Positions 25,704 to 34,871 of a stretch of 64,000 nucleotides of DNA are shown piece after piece. The translations under genes were made by a program, and so were the position numbers. Within the stretch, counting starts at the first letter, position 1, and the number at the start of each line of letters is the position of its first letter. The stretch lies in NCBI GenBank assembly GCA_964482235.1, contig CAYZWU010000020.1, forward strand, positions 21,565 to 85,564, written 5' to 3'. This DNA is from CAYZWU01 sp964482235 (GTDB lineage: Bacteria; Planctomycetota; B15-G4; CAYZWU01). A model generated the notes under the pieces. The model had not been told where the DNA came from. It did not search any database and saw only the letters and a program-made list of their open reading frames with translations.

Positions 25704-27065
25704 ATGAGCGCCATGACATGCATATCGAAATGCCCCCGCGGGCGGAGGCTGACGGCGATCCTTCTGGCCTCTGCAGTTTTTTTTGCCCCGTCCCTGCTGC
25801 ACGCAGATGAGAACCGGACCGACGATCTCTCGCTGCAGGAAGAGATCGAGAGCCTCCGCGAGAGGATCGACGCCCTGGAGAAGGTGAAGAAGAGCAACGA
25901 GCCGCCCCTCGTCGTCTCGTGGGACGGAGGCCTGCGGTTCAGCAGCATGGACGGCAGCTCCGTTGCCGAGATCAAGGGGAAGCTCCAGACGGACTGGTTC
26001 TTCCAGTCCGGAAGCCGCGACCTGGATCGCTTCGTCGAGGCCCAGGGGAACGACCTCCACGACGGCGTCGAATTCCGGCGCACCCGGCTGACTCTTCAGG
26101 GCCGGATAAGGGAGAGGTTTCTCTACAAGGCTGCCTACGAGTTCAGCGGCGGGGATGCGGCGTTCAAGGACGTCTATGTCGGCATCGATTCGCTGAACGG
26201 GAACATCTTGCTGAAGATCGGCCACTTCAGGGAGCCCGTTTCCCTCGAGGCCAACACCGGTGAACATTCGCTGCGCCTGATGGAGCGGTCCCTGATGCAG
26301 AACCTCACGCCCTCGCGCAACACCGGCGTGGGGCTCTTCGGCACGGCGCTGGAGGAACGCCTCTCCTGGGGAACGGGTATCTTCTGGAACACCGATGACT
26401 ACGGTGCCGGAGGGGAGGACGGAGGATTGAGCGCTTCTGCCAGGATCACCGGCCTGCCCTGGTGCAGCAGGGAAGACCGTCTCCTCCACCTGGGAGTGAG
26501 CGCCAGCCGCCGCGGAGAGGACTCCATCGTGTTTGCAGCCGATCCGGAGATGCACGCCGCCCCGGATTTCATCGACACGGACGGGTTCGTGGGCGGGCTT
26601 TCCCCCCATGCTGTGCGCATGGACGCGGCCGATCTTCTCGGCTGCGAGACGGCGCTGGCTCTCGGCCCTCTCTCCCTCCAGTCCGAGTACCTGTGTGCCA
26701 GGGTGGACGCCCCCGGCAGCTCCGATCCTTTCGTCTGGGGAGGCTATATCGAAGGGGGATACTTCCTGACCGGCGAGCAGAGGCGCTACAGTCGAAAACG
26801 GGGAGCTTTCGGCGGAGTCACTCCCCGATCGAGCTGTTTCTCCGACGAGGGAGGCCTCGGCGCCTGGGAGGTCACGGCCCGCTTCTCACGCCTGGATCTG
26901 GACGATCCGGACATGATGAACGGCGGCGAGATGGTCGACTACTCGACGGGCATCAACTGGTTCGTCAATCCTTCTGTACGCGTCTCGGCAAACTACATCC
27001 ACTCGCACCTGGAGCATGTGGGATCGGCGCGCCTTTTCGTCCTGCGCTTCGCCCTGTCGTTCTGA
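25704..27065 (+). CDS. Phosphate-selective porin O/P-type outer-membrane protein
   Basis: About 453 aa. Signal peptide (LTAILLASAVFFAPSLLHA), then a short coiled coil (LQEEIESLRERIDALEKV), as in trimeric OprO/OprP-type porins. The barrel shows family hallmarks: EFRRTRLTLQGRIRERFLYK, KIGHFREPVSLEANTG, SLMQNLTPSRNTGVGLFG, and a C-terminal aromatic (RFALSF). It should form an outer-membrane channel, possibly for phosphate or another anion. Start is uncertain: ATG at 25704 or 25713, neither with a good Shine-Dalgarno site. The direct repeat ~95 bases upstream fits regulation by the neighbouring two-component system. Confidence 0.85.
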   Translation: MSAMTCISKCPRGRRLTAILLASAVFFAPSLLHADENRTDDLSLQEEIESLRERIDALEKVKKSNEPPLVVSWDGGLRFSSMDGSSVAEIKGKLQTDWFFQSGSRDLDRFVEAQGNDLHDGVEFRRTRLTLQGRIRERFLYKAAYEFSGGDAAFKDVYVGIDSLNGNILLKIGHFREPVSLEANTGEHSLRLMERSLMQNLTPSRNTGVGLFGTALEERLSWGTGIFWNTDDYGAGGEDGGLSASARITGLPWCSREDRLLHLGVSASRRGEDSIVFAADPEMHAAPDFIDTDGFVGGLSPHAVRMDAADLLGCETALALGPLSLQSEYLCARVDAPGSSDPFVWGGYIEGGYFLTGEQRRYSRKRGAFGGVTPRSSCFSDEGGLGAWEVTARFSRLDLDDPDMMNGGEMVDYSTGINWFVNPSVRVSANYIHSHLEHVGSARLFVLRFALSF

Positions 27066-27073
27066 GTTTCGCC

Positions 27074-27107
27074 GCCGCTGCGCGAGGCTCCCCGGGAACC
27101 GAGCGGC
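27074..27107. terminator. Hairpin between convergent genes
   Basis: GCCGCT (27074-27079) pairs with AGCGGC (27102-27107), and inside it GG/CC and TCCC/GGGA also pair. It sits in the 59-bp gap between convergent stops. It lacks a T-run, so intrinsic termination is possible but not shown. Confidence 0.35.
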
Positions 27108-27124
27108 AAAGACAGGCTGTCCGT

Positions 27125-28543
27125 TCAACGAACGATCAGCAGATCGAGGTTGGTCAGCTGTCCGCCGCCGCTGAGCGGACCGACGAGTGCCTGAACGCCA
27201 TGCTCCTCCCAGGCGATCCACCAGAGGGGGACGGTCGACGACGTCGTGAGGACGCCGTTCGACGGAATGGAGCCGACGTCGATCCAGTAGAAGGGAGAGC
27301 GAAGGTAGAGATCGCCGTAGGCCGTGTGGCTCGGGGGATCCTGAATTCCGCTGCCCAGGATCAACCGCACAGGCGACGATCCCGGCAGACCCACGACCGT
27401 GAAATCGACGGTCAGACCGGGAAGGAGCAGGCCGTTGTGATAGAGGCGGGGGTGGAACTCGTCGGCCCCCATGTCGACGGCTCCGGCATAGATTCTCGGG
27501 TCTCCCTCGAAGTCGTTGTGCACAACGGACGGAATTGCGGCATCGCTGCCCGAGTTCAGGCAAGGCGAATCGAATCTCAGATGATAATCGGTGATTTCGC
27601 TCTTCACGAACAGAGGATCGCTTGCGATCATCCCTGAACCCCAGTTGAGGGTGGATCCTGTTTCACAGAAAACGGCCTGCTGTCCTCCCTGAGGATCGGA
27701 GAAGGAAATGGACAGGGTGGAGTAGCCTCCCAGCCATATCTGGGGGCCGGACTGCCCCGTGTTCCCCCAGAGGATCGTGTTGGCCACCTGGACGACCGAT
27801 TCATTGCACCAGATTCCGCCCCCAGCCTCGTTACTCTCGTTGGCGACGACCGTGCTGTCGGCGATCGAAGCGGTCGACTGGTCGATGTAGAATCCGGCGC
27901 CGAGCGAATGCCCCGTGGTTAGTTTGTTCCGGGCGATGATGTTGTTGGCCGTCAGGATATCCGTGCACTGGGTCAACATGATCCCGCCGCCGAAACTGTC
28001 ATCGACCACGCCGCCGCTGGAATTCACGGTATTGTCGATGATCCTGTTGTCCCGGATCAGCAGGTTCTTCGCGTTTTCGCAGTATATTCCGCCGCCTACC
28101 GCCCTGTGCCAGTAGAAGGAGTAGTTGCCTTCGATGGTGTTGTTCGAGATCAGCAGGGAATCGGTTCCGCAGCAGCAGATCCCCGCCCCCTTCCAGCCGT
28201 AGCTGTAGCCGTTGGTGATGGTGAATCCGCTGAGCACGGAGCCGGGGCCTTCGCCGTTCATGTAGGTCACCACGCTGCCCATGGAGTTCCCGTCGATCGT
28301 CGTGACCTCGGCTCCCTTCTCGCTCGTCAGCACCAGCGACTTGCCCTTCAGGGAGATGTTCTCGGCATAGACACCCGGCCGGACAATGATCGTGTCGCCG
28401 TTGAAAGCGACATCGATCGCCTCCTGGATCGTCCAGTAGTCATCGGGAACGTAGATCGTCGCTCCGCTGACAGTCGATGCCATCAGAAGAAGAACGGCCG
28501 ATGCCATCATCCCGGACTTGAATATCGCTCTATTCATTTTCAT
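27125..28543 (-). CDS. Secreted right-handed beta-helix protein
   Basis: 472 aa from the ATG with GGAGG upstream. Signal peptide (MMASAVLLLMASTVSG), then ATIYVPDDYWTIQEAIDVAF, the usual opening of this class, and about ten beta-helix turns (GGGIYCENAKNLLIRDNRI; GGGIWCNESVVQVANTILWGN). DFEGDPRIYAGAVDMGADEF ends the helix, and the last ~95 residues form the shared C-terminal module ending in LTNLDLLIVR. It is encoded 57 bases downstream of the FG-GAP gene on the same strand, mirroring the pair at 1-2651. Function unknown; related proteins bind or cleave polysaccharides, but I see no lyase active-site motif. Confidence 0.88.
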   Translation of the reverse strand: MKMNRAIFKSGMMASAVLLLMASTVSGATIYVPDDYWTIQEAIDVAFNGDTIIVRPGVYAENISLKGKSLVLTSEKGAEVTTIDGNSMGSVVTYMNGEGPGSVLSGFTITNGYSYGWKGAGICCCGTDSLLISNNTIEGNYSFYWHRAVGGGIYCENAKNLLIRDNRIIDNTVNSSGGVVDDSFGGGIMLTQCTDILTANNIIARNKLTTGHSLGAGFYIDQSTASIADSTVVANESNEAGGGIWCNESVVQVANTILWGNTGQSGPQIWLGGYSTLSISFSDPQGGQQAVFCETGSTLNWGSGMIASDPLFVKSEITDYHLRFDSPCLNSGSDAAIPSVVHNDFEGDPRIYAGAVDMGADEFHPRLYHNGLLLPGLTVDFTVVGLPGSSPVRLILGSGIQDPPSHTAYGDLYLRSPFYWIDVGSIPSNGVLTTSSTVPLWWIAWEEHGVQALVGPLSGGGQLTNLDLLIVR

Positions 28544-28600
28544 CACCTTTCCTCCGCACCGGCGATTCATGTTGTTTAGCTGCCCCATCATCCTGCCGCC

Positions 28601-31144
28601 TCACAGATTCGAGAAGGTCGTCGTCTCGAGGTTGCTCAGGGAGAGCTCCGGCCCGAGAAGCGCCTGCCAGTAGAGGCTCCTGCCAAGAAGGATGCTGCTG
28701 GCAGGAACCTTCACTGCCCGCTCGGCGAATCCGCTGCCATTCAGCCATCCTCTCTGTTCGCTCAGGACATATGACGGATCGATCCGGAGAATGCCGAAGG
28801 GAGGGTGAGGAACATGACACCGGCGCGTGGAGACCGCCAGCCTGAACCATCCTCCCGCAGGTCCATGGATGTCCATTGTCAGCTCTCGATCCGTCCTTGG
28901 CAGGGCGCGCCAGGCGATCTGGCGGCCGAGGTTGCTGTAGATCCTGGTGTGATCGAGGCTGCCGAGGAGAATGTCGCTATCGCCATCCATATCTAGGTCG
29001 TGCACGGCAAGGGCATACGAGTCAATGCTCAATTGGGGTAGAAGCGAGGAAGCGTCGCTGAATACCCCGTTGCCGTCGTTCGTGTAGAGTCGATCCTCGT
29101 CGTCATGCCAGGAGCGGGAATTCCCGACCAAGGCGTCCGGATCACCGTCTCCGTCCAGATCGGCCAGGGCAACGGCTTCGGTGTTGTCCACGTGATCGGG
29201 AAGCTGCGTCGTGCCGTCAGTGAAAGAACCGGTGCCGTCGTTGAGATAGAGGCGATCCCGGACGCCCTCGTTCCCGAAGTAGAGATCGAGGTCCCCGTCG
29301 CCGTCCACGTCGCCCAGGGCAACGGAGTTCGTATCGTCCGTGTCGGCCGGGAGCTGCCCCGAGGCTTCCAGGAAGACACCGGAGCCGTTGTTGAGATAGA
29401 GACCGTTCTGCCACCATTTTGCCATCACGGCATCGAGGTCGCCGTCTCCGTCAACGTCGCCCAGGGCGAGGCTTCTCGTCTGTTCGCTGGGCGGGACGAA
29501 CCGGATCGAAGCATCGCTGAATACCGCATGGCCATCATTGAGGAAGAGCCGGTCTCCGGAGCTGAGGTGCCCTGACACCATGATGTCGAGATCGCCGTCG
29601 CGATCCACGTCGCCGAAAACGGCGGAGCTGCTTTCGCCGATGAAGCCGGGGATCTGGAAGGAGGCATCGACGAACGTCCCGGTCCCGTCGTTGAGGTAGA
29701 GGGCGTCGCGGCCGTTGTTGGCGATGTAGACGTCGAGATCGCCGTCGCAGTCCAGATCGCCGAAGACGGCATCGCGAGTCGCTTCATGATTCATCGGCAG
29801 GCGGTCGGTCCTGTCGATGAAATTGCCGCTCCCGTCATTGATGTAGAGCCTGTTCCGGCATCCATACCAGTCGCCGCATCCGACAAGAACGTCCGGATCG
29901 CCGTCGTTGTCCACATCGCCTGCGGCGACGGCCAGGCATTCGTGCCCCCCTGTCGCCAGCGGCGCGGACACGTCGCTGAAGAAGCCGGCGCCGTCATTCA
30001 GGTAAAGGCGATTCTGGCCGTTGTTTCCAACGACCATGTCGCTGTCCCCGTCGCCGTCCATGTCGGCAAAGAGAACGTCCCGGGTCCTGTCCTCGTCCTC
30101 CGGGATCCTGTCGGGCGCCGCGGAAAAGAGCCCCGCCCCGTCGTTCAGATAGAGGCGGTCTCGGCTCGTGAAATTGTCATAGCTGTATTCGTTTCCCAGA
30201 TAGAGGTCGAGATCGCCGTCAGAATCCGTGTCTTGGAAAAGGATGGCGGCCGTGCAATCGTCATCGAAAGGAAGCTGAGCCGCAGCGTCGATGAACCGGC
30301 CTGTCCCGTCGTTGAGGTAGAGACGGTTCTGGATCGAGTAGCTGTGGTGGTACGAGTTGGCGACAACGAGGTCGAGATCACCGTCCCCGTCGATATCGCC
30401 CATTGACAGGTCGTCGGTTTCATCCAGGGCCGCAGGCAATTGGCTCGTGGCATCGGTGAAGAAGCCGGACCCGTCGTTGAGGTAGAGGCTGTTCTGCCCC
30501 TCGTTCCCCTCGGCCAGGTCGATGTCGCCGTCGCTGTCCACGTCTCCGGGAAAGAGGCTCGAGGTCTGATTACTGTTGTTGGGCAGCTGGTTCGCGACTT
30601 TGAAGAATCCCGAGCCGTCATTGAGGTAGAGCTGGTTCTGGCCCCGATTGCCGATGACGACATCGAGATCGCTGTCGCCATCCACGTCGATGAGCGCGAT
30701 ATCGTTGAGATCGTTGTTCTTCGAGGGCATCTGGGATGTAGCGTCGCTGAAGACTGCAGAGCCGTTGTTGAGGAACAGCCCCACGGGATTACTGCGGTTC
30801 CCCAGAACGATGTCGAGGTCGCTGTCGCCATCCACATCTCCCAGCGCAACGGCGCGCGTGGACCAGTCGAACTGCGGGAGGTTCGCCGCGGCGTCGGTCG
30901 TCAATCCCGAACCGTCGTTGAGAGCAAGATGGATGCCATGCGGATCTTCTCCGTAGACAAGATCGATGTCGCCGTCGCCATCGAGATCGCCGGCGGCAAC
31001 GCACCAGGTGTCAAAGCTCTCCTGGGGCATCATGTTGTGGAGCTCGGCAAAAAAGGTGGAATCCTGCGCCTGAAGACCGGGAGATGATGCCAGGAGCAGG
31101 ACAAGGCTGCCCATGAAAGGTAAGAGGTGCATCCGTGCAGTCAT
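28601..31144 (-). CDS. Large FG-GAP/VCBS repeat secreted protein (14 repeats)
   Basis: 847 aa from an ATG with AAGGAGG seven bases upstream. Signal peptide (LPFMGSLVLLLASSPGLQA), then 14 DxDxDGDxD-type blocks about 50 residues apart (for example DVDGDSDLD, DMDGDGDSD, DLDCDGDLD), each followed by a LYLNDGxGxF strand. Fourteen blades would suit two seven-bladed calcium-binding propellers. The last ~110 residues, ending in LSLSNLETTTFSNL, are a divergent copy of the shared C-terminal module. It is presumably secreted or surface-bound. The beta-helix gene follows after 57 bases. Confidence 0.88.
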   Translation of the reverse strand: MTARMHLLPFMGSLVLLLASSPGLQAQDSTFFAELHNMMPQESFDTWCVAAGDLDGDGDIDLVYGEDPHGIHLALNDGSGLTTDAAANLPQFDWSTRAVALGDVDGDSDLDIVLGNRSNPVGLFLNNGSAVFSDATSQMPSKNNDLNDIALIDVDGDSDLDVVIGNRGQNQLYLNDGSGFFKVANQLPNNSNQTSSLFPGDVDSDGDIDLAEGNEGQNSLYLNDGSGFFTDATSQLPAALDETDDLSMGDIDGDGDLDLVVANSYHHSYSIQNRLYLNDGTGRFIDAAAQLPFDDDCTAAILFQDTDSDGDLDLYLGNEYSYDNFTSRDRLYLNDGAGLFSAAPDRIPEDEDRTRDVLFADMDGDGDSDMVVGNNGQNRLYLNDGAGFFSDVSAPLATGGHECLAVAAGDVDNDGDPDVLVGCGDWYGCRNRLYINDGSGNFIDRTDRLPMNHEATRDAVFGDLDCDGDLDVYIANNGRDALYLNDGTGTFVDASFQIPGFIGESSSAVFGDVDRDGDLDIMVSGHLSSGDRLFLNDGHAVFSDASIRFVPPSEQTRSLALGDVDGDGDLDAVMAKWWQNGLYLNNGSGVFLEASGQLPADTDDTNSVALGDVDGDGDLDLYFGNEGVRDRLYLNDGTGSFTDGTTQLPDHVDNTEAVALADLDGDGDPDALVGNSRSWHDDEDRLYTNDGNGVFSDASSLLPQLSIDSYALAVHDLDMDGDSDILLGSLDHTRIYSNLGRQIAWRALPRTDRELTMDIHGPAGGWFRLAVSTRRCHVPHPPFGILRIDPSYVLSEQRGWLNGSGFAERAVKVPASSILLGRSLYWQALLGPELSLSNLETTTFSNL

Positions 31145-31659
31145 CGAGAATCCTCCTTCTCCGAGCTGTCCCGCGCCACGCACTGCGCAGAGCCAGGTGA
31201 CCGAACCAGTCAAACTGTCAAAGGCTATCACCGAGTATAAATTGCAAATATGATGCCAGATGGGGATACATCAAAATCCGTATCCTGTTTCTCCTGAGTG
31301 CAGGCAGCAAGACGACCCAGTCTTATTGTTGTTACCAGTGATATTTAATGAGTTAAGAGTAAATCAGCAAAGCTGGTTCTTCCTGTTCCCATCATCAGGG
31401 AGGTTGCTCGATCAGCCGCGGTAGCTCACAACTCCTCCGTCCTTTCGAAATGCTTGTCGTCCTTCATCGTTACGGATCGGTATCGCCCTTCGTCAAATCG
31501 AAACATCCTGCCGTCAGCAGGTATCCCGGATATCACAGTCAATGAATTCCACGGCAATTGCATTGAGCTCTTGTCCTGTCCAAGCCTATAATCTTCCTGT
31601 AGAATATGCGGGTTATTGTAGTTCGGGGAACGAAGCTTCATTTGGCTGGACGCGGAATC
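31145..31659. other. Divergent AT-richer intergenic region
   Basis: This 515-bp gap separates the minus-strand FG-GAP gene from the sigma factor gene. It is clearly more AT-rich than its surroundings. A 71-codon minus-strand frame (31426-31641) has no recognisable motif or strong ribosome-binding site and I do not call it. The right end holds a good promoter candidate (31563-31592). Otherwise I see nothing definite. Confidence 0.5.
31563..31592 (+). promoter_or_regulatory. Candidate sigma-70-type promoter for sigma factor/kinase pair
   Basis: TTGAGC (31563-31568) and a perfect TATAAT (31587-31592) are separated by 18 bases and lie ~70 bases upstream of the sigma factor ATG. Confidence 0.5.
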
Positions 31660-32262
31660 ATGTCGGATTTACCGGATGACGCCACATCGCTGCTGGCAGC
31701 CGTTTCCTCAGGCGACCAGGAAGCGAAGAAAAAGCTGTTCTCGATCCTTTATGCCGAACTGCATCAGCTGGCCCATTTCGCCATGCGGAAGGAACCGTCG
31801 AAGAGCGTGATGCAGACCACGGCCCTGATCCACGAAGCCTACATCCGTCTCGTCAACAGCAAGGAGATCCGCTTCCAGAACCGGGCGCACTTCCTGAAGG
31901 TTGCCGTGAAGGCGATGCGCCGCCTGCTCGTCGATCAGGCCAGGAAGAGGATGGCAGCCAAGAGGGGCGGCAAGAAGTCGCCCAGATCTCTCGAGAGCGT
32001 GATGGAGCCCGACCGCAACCTGGCAGTGGGCAACATCCCCTTCGAGAAGCTGGATCTGCTCGACAAGGCGCTCAGGAAGCTGGAAGCGCAGGAGGACAAC
32101 AAGCGCCGCTGCATGATTCTCGAGCTGCATTACTTTGCCGGGCTGACGCACGACCAGACCGCCGAGGTCCTGGAAATCTCGAAGGCAACGGTCAGGCGGG
32201 AGCTGGACTTCATAAAAGTCCTGATCTTCCACGAGATGCAAAAGGAAGATGTCGATGACTGA
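31660..32262 (+). CDS. ECF-like RNA polymerase sigma factor
   Basis: 200 aa. Region 2 is seen in FSILYAELHQLAHFAMRKE, then TTALIHEAYIRLVNSKEI and FLKVAVKAMRRLLVDQARKR. Region 4 is seen in LHYFAGLTHDQTAEVLEIS followed by KATVRRELDFIKVLI. The TTALVHEAYLRL-like motif and the A/KAMRRLLVDhAR motif are typical of the subfamily found in Planctomycetota and Acidobacteriota that is encoded next to Ser/Thr kinases. The stop overlaps the start of such a kinase here by 14 bases. The start is chosen to match normal family length; its ribosome-binding site is weak. Confidence 0.9.
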   Translation: MSDLPDDATSLLAAVSSGDQEAKKKLFSILYAELHQLAHFAMRKEPSKSVMQTTALIHEAYIRLVNSKEIRFQNRAHFLKVAVKAMRRLLVDQARKRMAAKRGGKKSPRSLESVMEPDRNLAVGNIPFEKLDLLDKALRKLEAQEDNKRRCMILELHYFAGLTHDQTAEVLEISKATVRRELDFIKVLIFHEMQKEDVDD

Positions 32263-34846
32263 TGATCTGATGGACAGAATCGAGCAGATCTATCACGAAA
32301 CGATGCAGATCGAGCCATCCCGAAGGGCGGCATTCATCGAGGAGGCCTGCGGCAGCGACACGGAGCTCAGAGCCAAGATACAGGCGCTGCTCGAGATGCG
32401 CGAGGAGGCTTTCGAGTTCTTCGACGAGTCGCCCTGGGAAACCCTTGTTCCGACCCCGCCGGAGAAGAGCGACTCCCCCCAGGACCTCGAGCCCGAACCG
32501 GACCTGCCCTTCGAGCGTCTCGGCGAATTTTGCCTCATCCGGCGCCTCGGCGAGGGAGGAATGGGTGTGGTCTACCTGGCGATCCAGGAATCGCTCAACC
32601 GCCAGGTGGCCCTCAAGATCCTGCCCACCCACCTGAGCTTCTCGGACAAGGCCGTGCAGAAGTTTCGCCGCGAGGCCGAGGCGGGCGGCCGCCAGAGCCA
32701 TTCCGGCATCGTTGCCATCTACGCCGTGGGACGCGAAAAGAACGTCCACTACATCGCCCAGGAACTCGTGGGCGAGGGAGCGACCCTGGCCGACTGGATA
32801 GCGAACACCCTTTCCCAAGTGGAGCAGAAGCCCGGCTATTTCCGAGATGTGGCCTGGATCGTCGTCGAGGTGGCCGACGCCCTGCAGCACGCCCACGAAT
32901 CGGGCGTGATCCACAGGGATATCAAGCCGTCCAATATCCTGCTCACCAGGAAGGGCCGGACCAAAGTGACCGATTTCGGGCTTGCCATGGTGGAGGACGC
33001 CCTGGCGCTCTCGCGGACCGGCGAGTTCTCCGGCACTCCCTACTACATGTCCCCCGAGCAGGCGATGAGCAAGAGGATGGGGATCGACCAGAGGACGGAC
33101 ATCTATTCCCTGGGCGTCACTCTCTACGAGATGCTGACCTTGAGACGTCCCTTCGACGGCAAGACCTCGCAGGAGGTTCTGAAAAAGATCCTGCTCGTGG
33201 ATCCCGTCTTCCCGCACAAGGAGAATCCGAGGGTTCCCCACGACCTCGGCACGATCTGCCTCAAGGCGATGGAAAAGCTCCCCGAACGCCGCTACCAGAG
33301 CATGGCGGAATTCGCCGCCGACCTGCGGCGCTTCCTCTCGGGCGACGTGATCCTGGCCAAGCCGGCGGGTTTCGTCAGGCGCATGGTCAAGCGGGTCAAC
33401 CGGAACCCCGTTCTCAGCACGGCGATCGGTGTGGCCCTCTTTGCTCTCGTGATCCTCACGATCTGGGGGGCCTGGTATTTCATCCAGATGAAGACACACT
33501 TCGACGAGATCGTCCGCTACTCGCACATGGACAGGATCTACCGGCTCCGCGCCGAGGCCAAGGACCTCTGGCCCGCCTACCCCGAGACGATCGCCGCCTT
33601 CGAGAAGTGGCTCGTCGACGTGAATGAGCTGATGGACCATGCCCCCACCCACAAGGCCACGCTGGACGCTCTCGATGCTAAAATGGAGGATCTGACGGAG
33701 GAGGAGAAGGAACTTCATACCAGGCTGACCAACCTTCTGGTGGGAGTCGACACGCTTTCCCGCAAGGAGACCGGACTGATCACCAAGGTCGAGGGCCGGT
33801 TGGAGTTTGCCCGCACCGTCAAGGATGTGAGCCTCGTGCAGCATGGCGAGGCGTGGCAGGAGGCCGTCGCCTCGATCGCCGACCGTGCGGAGTGTCCCCG
33901 GTACGACGGATTGACCATCGTTCCGCAAATCGGCTTCGTCCCCCTCGGCCGCGATCCCGACACCGGCCTCTGGGAGTTTGCCCACCTCCAGACAGGTACG
34001 ATCCCCCGGCGCGGCAGCGACGGCAAACTTGTTCTCACAATCGACACGGGCCTCGTTTTCGTCCTGATTCCCGGAGGAGCCTTTGACATGGGCGCCATCC
34101 GTGCCCCGGAAGGCAAGGATCCGGCAACTTACAGCCCCAACGAGAATCCCTCTCCCCTCAAGGGATACGAGGAGCCGGTCCACAGAGTGACGGTGAAATC
34201 CTATCTGATTTCCAAGTACGAGATGACCCAGGGAGAGTGGCTCAGGATCACGGGCGAAAATCCCAGCACATTCCTGCCCGGTGCCAACATTTCTGGAATC
34301 GTACACACACTTCGGCATCCCGTCGAAACGATTCACTGGAATGACTGCCACGAGGTGCTCGGCAACTTGAAGCTCCGCCTTCCCACCGAAGCGGAGTGGG
34401 AGTATGCGGCTCGGGCCGGGACCAGCACGGTCTACTGGACAGGCAACAGGAAGGAGACGCTCGAAGGGGCGGCCAATATCATCGACTTGTGCTGCCACGA
34501 GTGGGGAGCACCGGCTTTCTGGCAGCCGGAAAAGTGGTTGGACGATGGCTACCCCGCCCACGCCCCGGTGGGCAGCTACCGCCCCAATGCCTTCGGATTG
34601 CACGATGTGTGCGGGAACGTGTGGGAGTGGTGCCGCGATTCATTCGTCGACAGCTACGAGATTACCCCTCGCAATGGTTCTGCCTTCGAGACAACAAAAA
34701 CGAACCACCGTGTCTACAGGGGCGGTTCGTGGCTCCACAACAGCTGGCTCTGCCGCTCTTCCTTCCGCTTCCACAGCACGCCGCGGTTCATGCACATCGC
34801 CTGCGGCGTGCGGCCGGCCGCCTCGATCGTTCGGGCGGACGAGTAG
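32249..34846 (+). CDS. Membrane Ser/Thr protein kinase with C-terminal FGE-sulfatase (SUMF1-like) domain
   Basis: 865 aa. The kinase domain (~95-370) has the Gly loop GEGGMGVVY (101-109), VALK with Lys123, HRDIKPSNILL (~221), DFGLA (~241) and MSPEQAM, all intact. A single membrane helix lies at ~388-412 (ALFALVILTIWGAWYF), then a helical linker, then a formylglycine-generating-enzyme-like domain (~600-860): GGAFDMG, KYEMTQGEWLRITG, RLPTEAEWEYAARAGT, FGLHDVCGNVWEWCRDSF and YRGGSW. The last domain probably acts as an extracytoplasmic sensor or binding domain rather than as an enzyme, as in similar kinases. It overlaps the sigma factor gene and may control its activity. Confidence 0.92.
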   Translation: MSMTDDLMDRIEQIYHETMQIEPSRRAAFIEEACGSDTELRAKIQALLEMREEAFEFFDESPWETLVPTPPEKSDSPQDLEPEPDLPFERLGEFCLIRRLGEGGMGVVYLAIQESLNRQVALKILPTHLSFSDKAVQKFRREAEAGGRQSHSGIVAIYAVGREKNVHYIAQELVGEGATLADWIANTLSQVEQKPGYFRDVAWIVVEVADALQHAHESGVIHRDIKPSNILLTRKGRTKVTDFGLAMVEDALALSRTGEFSGTPYYMSPEQAMSKRMGIDQRTDIYSLGVTLYEMLTLRRPFDGKTSQEVLKKILLVDPVFPHKENPRVPHDLGTICLKAMEKLPERRYQSMAEFAADLRRFLSGDVILAKPAGFVRRMVKRVNRNPVLSTAIGVALFALVILTIWGAWYFIQMKTHFDEIVRYSHMDRIYRLRAEAKDLWPAYPETIAAFEKWLVDVNELMDHAPTHKATLDALDAKMEDLTEEEKELHTRLTNLLVGVDTLSRKETGLITKVEGRLEFARTVKDVSLVQHGEAWQEAVASIADRAECPRYDGLTIVPQIGFVPLGRDPDTGLWEFAHLQTGTIPRRGSDGKLVLTIDTGLVFVLIPGGAFDMGAIRAPEGKDPATYSPNENPSPLKGYEEPVHRVTVKSYLISKYEMTQGEWLRITGENPSTFLPGANISGIVHTLRHPVETIHWNDCHEVLGNLKLRLPTEAEWEYAARAGTSTVYWTGNRKETLEGAANIIDLCCHEWGAPAFWQPEKWLDDGYPAHAPVGSYRPNAFGLHDVCGNVWEWCRDSFVDSYEITPRNGSAFETTKTNHRVYRGGSWLHNSWLCRSSFRFHSTPRFMHIACGVRPAASIVRADE

Positions 34847-34871
34847 CCTCCCTTCGATTTTCTCTTCGAGA

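Noticed and set aside
28805..31087. Several long plus-strand frames opposite the FG-GAP gene
   Set aside because: They are antisense shadows created by repetitive GAC/GAT-rich codons; their Val/Glu/Ile-rich sequences mirror the real blades and they lack domains and start signals.
31426..31641. 71-codon minus-strand frame in the intergenic region before the sigma factor gene
   Set aside because: No recognisable motif, no strong ribosome-binding site and no continuation; it overlaps the promoter candidate for the sigma factor.
32210..34603. 797-codon minus-strand frame opposite the kinase gene
   Set aside because: The plus-strand frame has all kinase and FGE-like motifs; the antisense frame shows no family and is a GC-codon-bias artefact.
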